Shown here one piece after another: positions 1 to 5,938 of a stretch of DNA of 7,425 bases. Source of the stretch: Nitrospirota bacterium (lineage in GTDB: Bacteria; Nitrospirota; Nitrospiria; Nitrospirales; UBA8639); contig QIDY01000278.1 in NCBI GenBank assembly GCA_003228495.1, forward strand, positions 1 to 7,425, read 5' to 3'. The first letter of the stretch is position 1, and each line of letters opens with the position of its first letter. Below the pieces are notes generated by a model. It made no database searches. It was not told the origin of the DNA and worked only from the letters and a program-made list of their open reading frames with translations. A program made the position numbers and the translations under genes.

Positions 1-570
1 CACCTTTCCTGTTATGCCCTTTCTATAGAAGGCGGAACGCGGTTTGATTCCGCGTTTCGACGTGGTGAGCTGGATCTAATCGAGACTGATGTGGAAAGGG
101 AATTTCAGGATCGCATAACTGAGTGCTTGGAGAGCGTGGGATATAACCAGTATGAAATTTCCAACTGGTCAAAACCTGGTCAATCGTGCCGACACAATCG
201 GCGCTATTGGCAGGGCCAAAACTATGTTGGTATGGGCCCTAGTGCTCAATCCTATCTATCGGGCTGCCGTTTTGGGAACGTGAACAATCTCGATCAGTAT
301 TGTCGGGAGCTTGAGCATGGCGAATTGCCCGTTGCAGAACAAGAACAATTATCAATGGTCCAGCAAGAGAAGGAACGCATCGTGTTTGGCTTACGATTGC
401 TTGATGGTGTGCCAATTAACTGGATTGAAAAGATGGAGCACAATCGGACATGGGGAGCTAATTTGGCTACCTTGCTCGAAGAGGAGTATGTAGTCCAAGC
501 ATCTTCTCGATTGACCTTGACGGCTAAAGGTCGTGAGTTTGCTGATACGGTAGGTTTGCAATTATTGTGA
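1..570 (+). CDS. hemW: HemW (radical SAM heme chaperone, formerly CPO-like), C-terminal part
   Basis: The frame is open from the first base, so the start lies to the left of the window; 189 residues are visible before the TGA. HemW is a cytoplasmic radical SAM protein that binds heme and is thought to deliver it to membrane acceptors; it was long misnamed oxygen-independent coproporphyrinogen oxidase. The radical SAM CxxxCxxC core is not in view. Visible family signatures are HLSCYALSIEGGT at the left edge, YEISNWSKPG, the CRHNRRYW stretch and GMGPSAQSY, which follow the HemW pattern 'YEISNFAKPGxxCRHN.xYW'. The last ~65 residues (EKERIVFGLRLLDGV onward, ending in LTLTAKGREFAD) match the winged-helix HemW C-terminal domain. 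The end looks complete and natural. Its stop is 46 bp from the stop of the convergent DUF4112 gene, and I see no clear terminator hairpin between them. The family is well supported; distinguishing HemW from HemN relies on the C-terminal pattern. Confidence 0.93.
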   Translation, partial: HLSCYALSIEGGTRFDSAFRRGELDLIETDVEREFQDRITECLESVGYNQYEISNWSKPGQSCRHNRRYWQGQNYVGMGPSAQSYLSGCRFGNVNNLDQYCRELEHGELPVAEQEQLSMVQQEKERIVFGLRLLDGVPINWIEKMEHNRTWGANLATLLEEEYVVQASSRLTLTAKGREFADTVGLQLL

Positions 571-616
571 AGCCTTTCGCGTCCATTGAGGAATCGATGG
601 TTGTTTATATTTCTGT

Positions 617-1192
617 CTAGCCGATAAGTGCGAGGAGGGAAACGCCAAGCCAGAACAGGAACCCGATTGTCAGACCGAGTAAGAGAATGATGCCAATGAC
701 CAGCCCACCCACATAAAGCCAATCGATGAGGGTTGTGACGGGAGCTGTCGTTTGGCAGTGCCGATACAGGAGCTGGGCATTTTGGAGGTTACTTTTAAAC
801 CAGATGGAAAAGAGATCACCAATCACGGGAATGGCTCCCACAACCATATTAATGACAATATTCAACGACATTCTCAAGATCACGATCCGAGGTACTCCAG
901 CCTTTGTGGCTAAAAAGAGGAGCGATGATCCAATGGAATTGCTGATAAGGTCGCCTATCCCTGGAATCAGGCCCAGAAGCGGATCTAGGCCAATTTTGAT
1001 CGTGGTGCCTGGAATAGTCAGTGAGGCATCAAGTAACTGTGCTAAGACCTGGGCCAGTTGGCTAATGTCTTGTTTCTTCCCGGCGGTTTGGTGAGGGCGT
1101 TGCGCCGAAAAATGGTACTCTGGCCGAAGACGATTTGTCATCATGAGTATTCTACCAGTCTTGCCGAGTAGAGGTTGGCTCAAAAAATCCAT
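617..1192 (-). CDS. DUF4112 domain-containing membrane-associated protein
   Basis: A protein of up to 191 residues whose centre fits DUF4112: LDPLLGLIPGIGDL (about 69-82), then AGVPRIVILRM (98-108) and VVGAIPVIGDLF (117-128) followed by FKSNLQNAQLL. The two GxIPxxGDL repeats are the hallmark of this family, whose function is unknown. The C-terminus (about 158-191) is a long hydrophobic stretch that could make one or two membrane passes, so an inner-membrane location is likely. The start is uncertain: ATG at 1192 gives the longest form, but a tandem ATG-ATG at 1144/1141 starts just before a polar N-terminus and would remove 16-17 residues outside the domain. Neither has a convincing Shine-Dalgarno sequence. 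It converges on hemW and diverges from the nuclease gene. There is no sign that it belongs to either pathway. Confidence 0.85.
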   Translation of the reverse strand: MDFLSQPLLGKTGRILMMTNRLRPEYHFSAQRPHQTAGKKQDISQLAQVLAQLLDASLTIPGTTIKIGLDPLLGLIPGIGDLISNSIGSSLLFLATKAGVPRIVILRMSLNIVINMVVGAIPVIGDLFSIWFKSNLQNAQLLYRHCQTTAPVTTLIDWLYVGGLVIGIILLLGLTIGFLFWLGVSLLALIG

Positions 1193-1206
1193 ATTAATCT
1201 TGTATG

Positions 1207-1222
1207 GGATCTTGAGAGATCC
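1207..1222. promoter_or_regulatory. Short perfect stem-loop in the divergent intergenic region
   Basis: GGATCT, a TGAG loop and AGATCC form a perfect 6-bp stem between the DUF4112 and TM0106-family starts. No T-run follows on either strand, so it is not a typical terminator. It could be an operator or chance. A TATAAC hexamer at 1242-1247 could be a plus-strand -10 for the nuclease gene, but I find no matching -35 at the right distance. Confidence 0.25.
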
Positions 1223-1248
1223 GGCTTTCTATTGATCCACATATAACC

Positions 1249-2814
1249 TTGCTCAAAGACAGTATTTCTGTACCTTTCATGGAGCCTCTTCTCCCCATGC
1301 CAATTGTTCCCGAATCAGAAATTTCACTTAAGCCAAGCGTGCCCACACATCGCCTTTCCAAAAGTAAATTCTTAGCCGGCTTGCAATGTCATAAGCGATT
1401 ATATTTAGAAATTCATTCTCCGGAATTAGCCACTCCCCCCCCACCCGATCGTCGAGCGATTATGGATATGGGAACCGATGTGGGGGTTCTGGCTCGGCAA
1501 TACTTCCCTGGCGGGGTGTTGGTCGAAGAGACGCATCGCCAAATTCCGGCTGCGCTGAGTCGAACTGCTGAATTAGTGGCTGACCCCAAAGTGACAGCTA
1601 TTTTTGAAGGAGCCTTTGTCTGGCAAAGTATTCTTGTGCGGGTTGATGTCATTGAACGGTTGGACTCAACACGTTGGCGGTTAATTGAGGTCAAGGCGAC
1701 GGCAAAAGTCAAAGCGACGCACCTGGATGATTTGAGCATTCAGTCGGCTGTGTTGGAGGGAGCTGGAATTGTTGTGGATACATGTTTTCTCATGCACCTC
1801 AATACGCCCTATGTCTTTCTGGGGGGAGCTCTGAATTTAGAGGAAATGTTTGCGCTCGACAATATGACAGATGAGGTACAGGCACGTCGGCAACTTGTTC
1901 AGCTGCAGCTCGAAGACATGTGGGATGTGTTACAGCAACCCACATCCCCGACGATTGTACCGGATGGACATTGTTACCAACCATATGAATGCCCGTTTTG
2001 GGATCATTGTACGAAAGCGAAATCATCCCGTTGGGTGTTTTATCTGCCAGGTAGCTCGAAGCTGCAAAAATTGCTGATGCAGGAGGGGGTTGAAACGATT
2101 GATGATATCCCGTCCCATATTCAATTATCCGATATTCAGCAACGTGTCAAAAACAATGTGGAATGGGTCTCACCGTTGTTGCGTGCCCGGTTGCAATCGG
2201 TCCGGTATCCGGTTCACCATTTAGATTTTGAAACGTTTATGCCGGCCATCCCGGTCTTTGCGTATACACGGCCGTATCGCCCGATTCCGTTCCAGTGGTC
2301 GAATCATATTGAATATGCGGATGGGACGGTGGTGCATCATCAGTTCTTATGTGTTGATGGGCGGGATCCACGAGAGGAGGTAGCCCAGCAATTGTTAGGC
2401 TGTGTAGGTGAGACAGGAACGATTTGTGTCTATTCGGAATACGAACGGTTTCTCCTGTTTGCGCTGGGAGACCTGCTTCCTCATTTGAAACCGGCCTTGT
2501 CTAAAGTCGTACGTCGTCTGTGGGATCTTCTTTCCGTCATTCAGCAACATTATTATCATCCGGACTTTCGAGGATCGTTTTCGATCAAAACCGTCCTGCC
2601 GGCTTTGGTCCCGACGCTGGCCTATGATGATTTGAAGATTCAAAATGGTGCGGTGGCGGCCGTAATGTACCAAAAAATGGTTTTCTCCGAAGCCGATCTT
2701 ATAGAGCGTGCGAATATCGCGCAAGCGTTGCAGGAATATTGTTGTCGCGATACGTGGGCGATGGTTGAGTTGCGGCGAGTTCTCATGGAACGTGTTGGAG
2801 GGTTGTTCCCTTAG
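1249..2814 (+). CDS. TM0106 family RecB-like putative nuclease with DUF2779 domain
   Basis: A two-part nuclease-like protein of about 510-521 residues. Residues ~35-260 resemble the RecB/Cas4 type of PD-(D/E)XK nuclease: LSKSKFLAGLQCHKRLYLE, then FEGAF, RVDV (D133) and the E-V-K catalytic signature LIEVKA (E147, K149). Four cysteines, C47 and then C242, C248, C254 (CYQPYECPFWDHC), are spaced like the iron-sulfur cluster ligands of Cas4 and AddB. Residues ~320-515 match DUF2779, which looks like a DEDD/RNase H-fold exonuclease: HHLDFET (D326, E328), a possible middle acid in RLWDLLSV (D426) and the closing EYCCRDTWAM (D501). All catalytic acids appear intact, so it is probably active; its substrate is unknown. 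No cas, toxin or restriction genes are adjacent. The start is unclear: TTG 1249 is the longest form, while ATG 1279 or ATG 1297 would drop only non-domain residues, and none has a clear ribosome site. A run of eight C lies at 1435-1442. Confidence 0.88.
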   Translation: MLKDSISVPFMEPLLPMPIVPESEISLKPSVPTHRLSKSKFLAGLQCHKRLYLEIHSPELATPPPPDRRAIMDMGTDVGVLARQYFPGGVLVEETHRQIPAALSRTAELVADPKVTAIFEGAFVWQSILVRVDVIERLDSTRWRLIEVKATAKVKATHLDDLSIQSAVLEGAGIVVDTCFLMHLNTPYVFLGGALNLEEMFALDNMTDEVQARRQLVQLQLEDMWDVLQQPTSPTIVPDGHCYQPYECPFWDHCTKAKSSRWVFYLPGSSKLQKLLMQEGVETIDDIPSHIQLSDIQQRVKNNVEWVSPLLRARLQSVRYPVHHLDFETFMPAIPVFAYTRPYRPIPFQWSNHIEYADGTVVHHQFLCVDGRDPREEVAQQLLGCVGETGTICVYSEYERFLLFALGDLLPHLKPALSKVVRRLWDLLSVIQQHYYHPDFRGSFSIKTVLPALVPTLAYDDLKIQNGAVAAVMYQKMVFSEADLIERANIAQALQEYCCRDTWAMVELRRVLMERVGGLFP

Positions 2815-2837
2815 GGCTGTGAGAGCAATTTCGTTCG

Positions 2838-2866
2838 TTGACCCATTCTCCCGGCACTGGTAGAAT
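2838..2866 (+). promoter_or_regulatory. Sigma70-type promoter candidate for aroQ
   Basis: TTGACC (2838-2843) and TAGAAT (2861-2866) are separated by exactly 17 bp, and each differs from consensus at one base. Transcription would start near 2873, giving a leader of about 90 nt before aroQ. It lies in the 148-bp gap after the nuclease gene, and nothing else clear is visible in that gap apart from a weak 5-bp stem (TTGTT/AACAA, 2944-2959) just before the aroQ start. Confidence 0.6.
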
Positions 2867-2962
2867 TTGAACCATCCTATCGTGTATAGACTCCATTGAT
2901 TCCCGATGCCGGTGCGAAACTTCGGATTCTTCTCGATCTGATCTTGTTGGCTTGAACAACAC

Positions 2963-3406
2963 ATGTTAAATATTCTCGTGCTGCATGGGCCGAATCTCAA
3001 TTTGCTCGGAATACGAGAACCGACGGTCTATGGAGCCAGCACGTTAGAAGAGATCAATGCCATGCTCATGACTTTGGGAAACGAGTTAGGGGTTTCAATC
3101 GATGCGCGACAATCGAATATCGAAGGTGAGTTGGTGACGTGGATTCAGCAAGCCCCATCCCAATTTCAAGGACTGTTGTTTAATCCCGCGGCCTATACGC
3201 ATACGAGCATTGCGCTTCGGGACGCCATCGTTGGAGTTGGATTGCCAATGGTTGAAGTCCATTTGTCTAACCTTCATCGTCGAGAAGGTTTTCGACGGCA
3301 GTCATATCTTGCTTCCGTGTCGGTAGGGCAAATTTCAGGATTTGGTCCTCAGAGTTATGCGTTAGGGCTAAGAGCGTTGGTACATGCACTCGAAGCCAAG
3401 GCCTAG
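2963..3406 (+). CDS. aroQ: Type II 3-dehydroquinate dehydratase
   Basis: AroQ catalyses the dehydration of 3-dehydroquinate to 3-dehydroshikimate, the third step of the shikimate pathway, as a cytoplasmic dodecamer in this family. At 147 residues it has normal length. Family motifs occur in order: LHGPNLNLLG (7-16), REPTVYG with the active-site R18 and Y23, LLFNPAAYTHTS with N74 and H80, VEVHLSN with E98 and H100, then R111 in REGFRRQSY, and ISGFGPQSYALGLRAL near the end. Every residue expected at the active site from the Mycobacterium enzyme is present, shifted by one. ATG 2963 gives the canonical N-terminus (MLNILVLHGPN) although no good Shine-Dalgarno precedes it. In many bacteria aroQ is followed by an Xaa-Pro peptidase gene and then efp; here the peptidase gene is absent and a fold-back element lies between. 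The TAG stop coincides with the left tip of that element. Confidence 0.97.
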   Translation: MLNILVLHGPNLNLLGIREPTVYGASTLEEINAMLMTLGNELGVSIDARQSNIEGELVTWIQQAPSQFQGLLFNPAAYTHTSIALRDAIVGVGLPMVEVHLSNLHRREGFRRQSYLASVSVGQISGFGPQSYALGLRALVHALEAKA

Positions 3407-3431
3407 GGGCTCGCGAAACAATAACTTCCCA
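3404..3431 (+). repeat. Left terminal inverted repeat of the fold-back element
   Basis: 28 nt beginning TAGGGGCTCGCG and ending AACTTCCCA. The first three bases are the aroQ stop codon, so the element overlaps the coding sequence only at the stop. It pairs with 3562-3588. Confidence 0.75.
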
Positions 3432-3561
3432 GAATTCGCCCCCAGATTTATGTCAGGTTGGGTCGATCTGAGGGAGCACAACCGGAGGCGTCGCATGGCC
3501 GACGTTGAGGATTGTGCGAGTGAAAATCGGCCCAAGCTGGCCTGAAGATGGGATGTGAAAA

Positions 3562-3588
3562 TGGGAAGTTATTGTTTCCCGAGCCCTA
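3562..3588 (-). repeat. Right terminal inverted repeat of the fold-back element
   Basis: 27 nt that read, on the minus strand, TAGGGCTCGGG and then the same 16 bases as the left arm. It lacks one G and has one G-for-C change relative to the left repeat. The TTGTTT at 3572-3577 within it may act as a -35 for efp. Confidence 0.75.
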
Positions 3589-3600
3589 ATTATTTATTAT
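3572..3600 (+). promoter_or_regulatory. Hybrid promoter candidate for efp-accB-accC-thiE
   Basis: TTGTTT (3572-3577) and TATTAT (3595-3600) are separated by 17 bp; the -10 matches consensus at five of six bases and the -35 only at three. The -35 lies inside the right repeat of the fold-back element and the -10 lies in the AT-rich flank outside it, so the promoter would exist only because of the insertion. Predicted start is near 3607, about 20 nt before the efp start codon. Confidence 0.4.
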
Positions 3601-3612
3601 CTTATTTTAGCC

Positions 3613-3617
3613 AGGAG
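3613..3617 (+). promoter_or_regulatory. Ribosome binding site that fixes the efp start at GTG 3627
   Basis: AGGAG ends 9 nt before GTG 3627. An in-frame ATG at 3555 would add 24 residues unlike any EF-P and would place the start inside the fold-back element, so the GTG is preferred. Confidence 0.8.
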
Positions 3618-3626
3618 TATCATGAC

Positions 3627-4187
3627 GTGATTTCAACAACCGACTTTCGTAATGGGGCACGGCTTGAGCTGGATGGGCAACCCTATCATATTGTGGAGTT
3701 TCAGCATGTTAAACCGGGGAAAGGTCCCGCCTTCGTCAGAACGAAGCTCAAAGGCTACAAAACAGGGAATGTTATTGATCGTACGTTCCGTTCCGGAGAG
3801 AAATTTGACGAACCAAATTTAGATGAATGCGACATGCAGTTTCTCTATAGTGGCGGGGATGAATATGCATTTATGGATACGACGAACTATGAGCAGTTTA
3901 CATATTCCAAGAATCAATTGGGTGAAAATGTCGATTTGTTGAAAGAAAATACTGTGGTCAAAATTCTGTTGTATCATGGTGAGCCCATCTTGGTGGAATT
4001 GCCAATTTTTATGGAATTAAAGGTTGTGGAAACCGATCCGGGCATTCGGGGTGATACCGCATCCGGTGGGACTAAGCCTGCTACGGTTGAAACTGGTGCA
4101 ACCGTTAAAGTGCCCCTGTATCTTGAATCCGGAGAAATCATCAAAATTGATACCAGGACTCGTGCCTATGTGGAACGGGTTCGCTAG
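3627..4187 (+). CDS. efp: Elongation factor P
   Basis: EF-P binds between the P and E sites of the ribosome and relieves stalling on consecutive prolines. From GTG 3627 the product is 186 residues, close to the 185-188 usual for the family, starting MISTTDFRNG. Domain I carries the tip loop KPGKGPAF with lysine at residue 32, the position that is lysylated or aminopentanolated in other bacteria (K34 in E. coli). A lysine rather than arginine argues against the EarP rhamnosylation route. The middle (DECDMQFLYSGGDEYAFMD) and the C-terminal OB domain (ETDPGIRGDTASGGTKPA and VPLYLESGEIIKIDTRTRAYVERV) are canonical. The longer form from ATG 3555 is rejected because its extra residues fall in the mobile-element end and the AGGAG serves the GTG. 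accB follows 43 bp later on the same strand, a common arrangement. No modification enzyme is in the window. Confidence 0.97.
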   Translation: MISTTDFRNGARLELDGQPYHIVEFQHVKPGKGPAFVRTKLKGYKTGNVIDRTFRSGEKFDEPNLDECDMQFLYSGGDEYAFMDTTNYEQFTYSKNQLGENVDLLKENTVVKILLYHGEPILVELPIFMELKVVETDPGIRGDTASGGTKPATVETGATVKVPLYLESGEIIKIDTRTRAYVERVR

Positions 4188-4230
4188 AGCTTCAAGGTTT
4201 TACCGATTGTCCTTGACGAATTGAAAATCT

Positions 4231-4689
4231 ATGGCTGATTCATCGAGAAGAGAAATTGAAGATCTTGTTGAACTTCTCAACCGGTATCATCTTACCGAAC
4301 TGGAATTGGAGAAAAAAGGTGTGCGGATTCGTGTGCGGCGCGATCCCGCTCCGACATTCACCTCGTCCCCTGTCGAAGTAGCCAAGATTAGTGAGCAACT
4401 TCCTGTCTCGCCAACTCAATCGTCCGGTCACCATTCCGAACCCTCACATTATCTGACAGTCATATCTCCAATTGTGGGAACGTTCTATCGTGCGCCTTCT
4501 CCGGATACAGATCCTTACGTGGAGGAAGGAGCGTTAGTGAAAAAAGGGCAAGTGTTGTGTATCGTTGAGGCCATGAAACTCATGAACGAAATTGAGGCCG
4601 AGGTCGATGGGAAAGTTGTGAAAGTTTTGGTTGAGAGTACGACGCCGGTTGAGTTTGGCCAACCCCTCTTCTTGATCGATCCGTTATAG
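4231..4689 (+). CDS. accB: Biotin carboxyl carrier protein of acetyl-CoA carboxylase
   Basis: AccB carries biotin between biotin carboxylase (AccC) and the carboxyltransferase (AccAD) in the first committed step of fatty acid synthesis. At 152 residues it is close to E. coli AccB (156). The N-terminal helix region (REIEDLVELLNRYHLTELEL) is followed by a Pro/Ser/Thr-rich linker (about 38-73) and the biotinyl domain (about 74-152). The biotinylation motif is EAMKLMNEI with the target lysine at residue 116. The stretch TFYRAPSPDTDPYVEEG supplies the 'thumb' seen in bacterial BCCP and absent from simple biotinyl domains. The end, VEFGQPLFLIDPL, is typical. ATG 4231 gives a standard N-terminus, though its upstream sequence has no strong ribosome site, so translation may depend on efp traffic. 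The 109-bp gap to accC is longer than expected for this pair and contains a perfect palindrome. Confidence 0.97.
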   Translation: MADSSRREIEDLVELLNRYHLTELELEKKGVRIRVRRDPAPTFTSSPVEVAKISEQLPVSPTQSSGHHSEPSHYLTVISPIVGTFYRAPSPDTDPYVEEGALVKKGQVLCIVEAMKLMNEIEAEVDGKVVKVLVESTTPVEFGQPLFLIDPL

Positions 4690-4747
4690 GGTTCCTAAAC
4701 GGACATTGTCTTTCCCTCTGAACAAGGCTGCCCATTCTTTTCGACAT

Positions 4748-4760
4748 TGCATAATATGCA
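4748..4760. promoter_or_regulatory. Perfect 13-bp palindrome upstream of accC, possible operator
   Basis: TGCATA-A-TATGCA is an exact palindrome with a single central base, about 38 bp before the accC start. A TTGACA hexamer follows at 4771-4776, but the bases 16-18 bp beyond it fall on the accC start codon and fit a -10 poorly. It could bind a dimeric regulator or be chance; no known regulator motif is recognised. Confidence 0.25.
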
Positions 4761-4785
4761 GGAATTCTGTTTGACATGGTTTTGT

Positions 4786-4792
4786 GAGAGGA
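4786..4792 (+). promoter_or_regulatory. Ribosome binding site supporting the TTG start of accC
   Basis: GAGAGGA ends 6 nt before TTG 4799. The residues after this TTG (MFKKILIANRGEIA) are the standard biotin carboxylase N-terminus, so the rare start codon is accepted. Confidence 0.7.
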
Positions 4793-4798
4793 TAAACA

Positions 4799-5938
4799 TT
4801 GTTTAAAAAAATTCTCATTGCGAATCGTGGAGAAATTGCCTTACGAGTGATTCGGGCATGCCGAGAGTTAGAGATTCGCACAGTCGCAATTCATTCCGAG
4901 GTCGATGGGCAGTCACTGCATGTCCGCTATGCCGACGAACATGTCTGTGTAGGGCCGGCGGAAGGAGGGCTCAGTTACCGAAACATTCCCAATGTCTTGA
5001 GTGCGGCGGAAATTACGGGAGTGGATGCTATCCATCCGGGCTATGGGTTTCTCGCGGAAAACGCACATTTTGCTGAAGTCTGTGAATCCATAGGCATCAC
5101 GTTCATCGGGCCGTCTTCAGAGCATATTGCGTTATTGAGTGATAAATCCCAAGCTCGGGCGCATATGAAAAAGCATGGGATTCCAGTGATGCCTGGAAGC
5201 GATGGGGAAATTGAGGATTTTAAAGCTTGTCTGGCTATTGCCAAGAAACTAGGGTTTCCCGTTATTGTAAAAGCTTCGGCGGGTGGTGGTGGCCGGGGGA
5301 TGCGTGTGGTCTGGCATGAGGAGGATTTGGGACAGGCAATAGATTCCGCGCAATTAGAAGCACATACGGCCTTCGGACACGGAGGTGTGTACCTCGAACG
5401 ATTTTTTGAAAATCCTCGGCATATTGAGTTTCAGGTCATGGCAGACCAGCAGGGACAAGTCGTGCATTTTCATGAACGAGATTGCTCCGTTCAGCGCCGG
5501 TATCAAAAAGTTGTGGAAGAATCACCATCGCCGGCTTTGGATGAAGCCTTACGACGGAAAATGGGGCAGGTGGCGGTGCAAGTGATGAAATCGGTCAAGT
5601 ATCGCAATGCCGGAACTGTCGAATTTCTCATGGATGAAACAGGTAAATTTTATTTCATGGAAGTCAACACGCGCATTCAAGTCGAACATGCTGTGACAGA
5701 AATGGTGACGGGTGTTGATCTCATTAAAGAACAAATTCGCGTCGCTGCTGGGCAAGCGCTTTCCTATAAACAAAAAGATATTCAATTATTGGGGCATGCG
5801 ATCGAGTGCCGTATTAATGCGGAAGATCCCGACCGTATGACGCCGAGCCCTGGAGTTGTCACCAAATTTTGTACGCCGGGAGGCCCGATACCGCCATGGA
5901 TACGAGCGGTGTGGTGTCTCCATTCTATGATTCGATGA
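4799..5938 (+). CDS. accC: Acetyl-CoA carboxylase biotin carboxylase, N-terminal fragment of a frameshifted gene
   Basis: AccC uses ATP and bicarbonate to carboxylate the biotin on AccB. The first 363 residues are a textbook biotin carboxylase: IANRGEIALRVIRAC at the start, K116 in LSDKSQAR, K158 and the glycine loop ASAGGGGRGM, H208 in RHIEFQV, K237 in RRYQKVVEESPSP, E275, then MEVNTRIQVEH (E288, N290, R292, Q294, V295, E296) and R338 in ECRINAEDP. All these match E. coli AccC numbering within one. After TPSPGVVTKFCTPGGP the frame goes wrong: 16 unrelated residues follow before TGA at 5936-5938, while the true C-terminus continues one frame over. Restoring the frame with four residues in the gap gives 449 residues, the length of E. 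coli AccC. The start is TTG 4799 with a good ribosome site. As written the product lacks the end of the enzyme and should be inactive. Confidence 0.9.
   Translation: MFKKILIANRGEIALRVIRACRELEIRTVAIHSEVDGQSLHVRYADEHVCVGPAEGGLSYRNIPNVLSAAEITGVDAIHPGYGFLAENAHFAEVCESIGITFIGPSSEHIALLSDKSQARAHMKKHGIPVMPGSDGEIEDFKACLAIAKKLGFPVIVKASAGGGGRGMRVVWHEEDLGQAIDSAQLEAHTAFGHGGVYLERFFENPRHIEFQVMADQQGQVVHFHERDCSVQRRYQKVVEESPSPALDEALRRKMGQVAVQVMKSVKYRNAGTVEFLMDETGKFYFMEVNTRIQVEHAVTEMVTGVDLIKEQIRVAAGQALSYKQKDIQLLGHAIECRINAEDPDRMTPSPGVVTKFCTPGGPIPPWIRAVWCLHSMIR

Larger units (their letters stand above)
3404..3588. mobile_element. 185-bp fold-back MITE-like element between aroQ and efp
   Basis: Seen directly: the ends 3404-3431 and 3562-3588 are inverted repeats differing by one indel and one mismatch, including a perfect 17-bp core (GAAACAATAACTTCCCA at 3415-3431, its complement at 3562-3578). 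Similarity between the arms continues inward (TTGGGTCGAT against TTGGGCCGAT, GCACAACC against GCACAATCC) to a central hairpin, CGTCG-CATGGC-CGACG at 3489-3504, whose axis is the midpoint of the element. It encodes no protein. Both ends are TA. If TA is the target duplication, removing the element leaves aroQ ending GCC-TAA with efp 37 nt further on, a natural operon junction. Known: TA duplication is typical of IS630/Tc1-mariner transposition, and small non-coding elements with such ends are MITEs. Inferred: insertion of a MITE mobilised in trans. No transposase is present in the window. A structured RNA is the alternative. Confidence 0.72.

Noticed and set aside
571..616. Bidirectional terminator between hemW and the DUF4112 gene
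   Set aside because: Only a weak CCAT/ATGG pairing is visible, with no GC-rich stem or T-run.
294..722. Minus-strand open frame across the end of hemW
   Set aside because: It lies antisense to a clear HemW C-terminus and resembles no protein family.
3555..3626. N-terminal extension of EF-P from ATG 3555
   Set aside because: The extra 24 residues are unlike EF-P, partly encoded by the mobile-element end, and the AGGAG at 3613-3617 serves GTG 3627.
3622..3630. Two-codon ORF ATG-ACG-TGA overlapping the efp GTG start
   Set aside because: It could be a minimal upstream ORF, but its distance of 4 nt from the AGGAG is tight and such short matches arise by chance.
4771..4798. TTGACA as -35 of a promoter for accC
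   Set aside because: The bases 16-18 bp downstream (TAAACA) are a poor -10 and abut the start codon, so the transcript would be leaderless despite a good ribosome site.
5882..5890. Programmed -1 frameshift joining the two accC halves
   Set aside because: There is no X-XXY-YYZ slippery heptamer in frame, and the join would still lack about four conserved residues.
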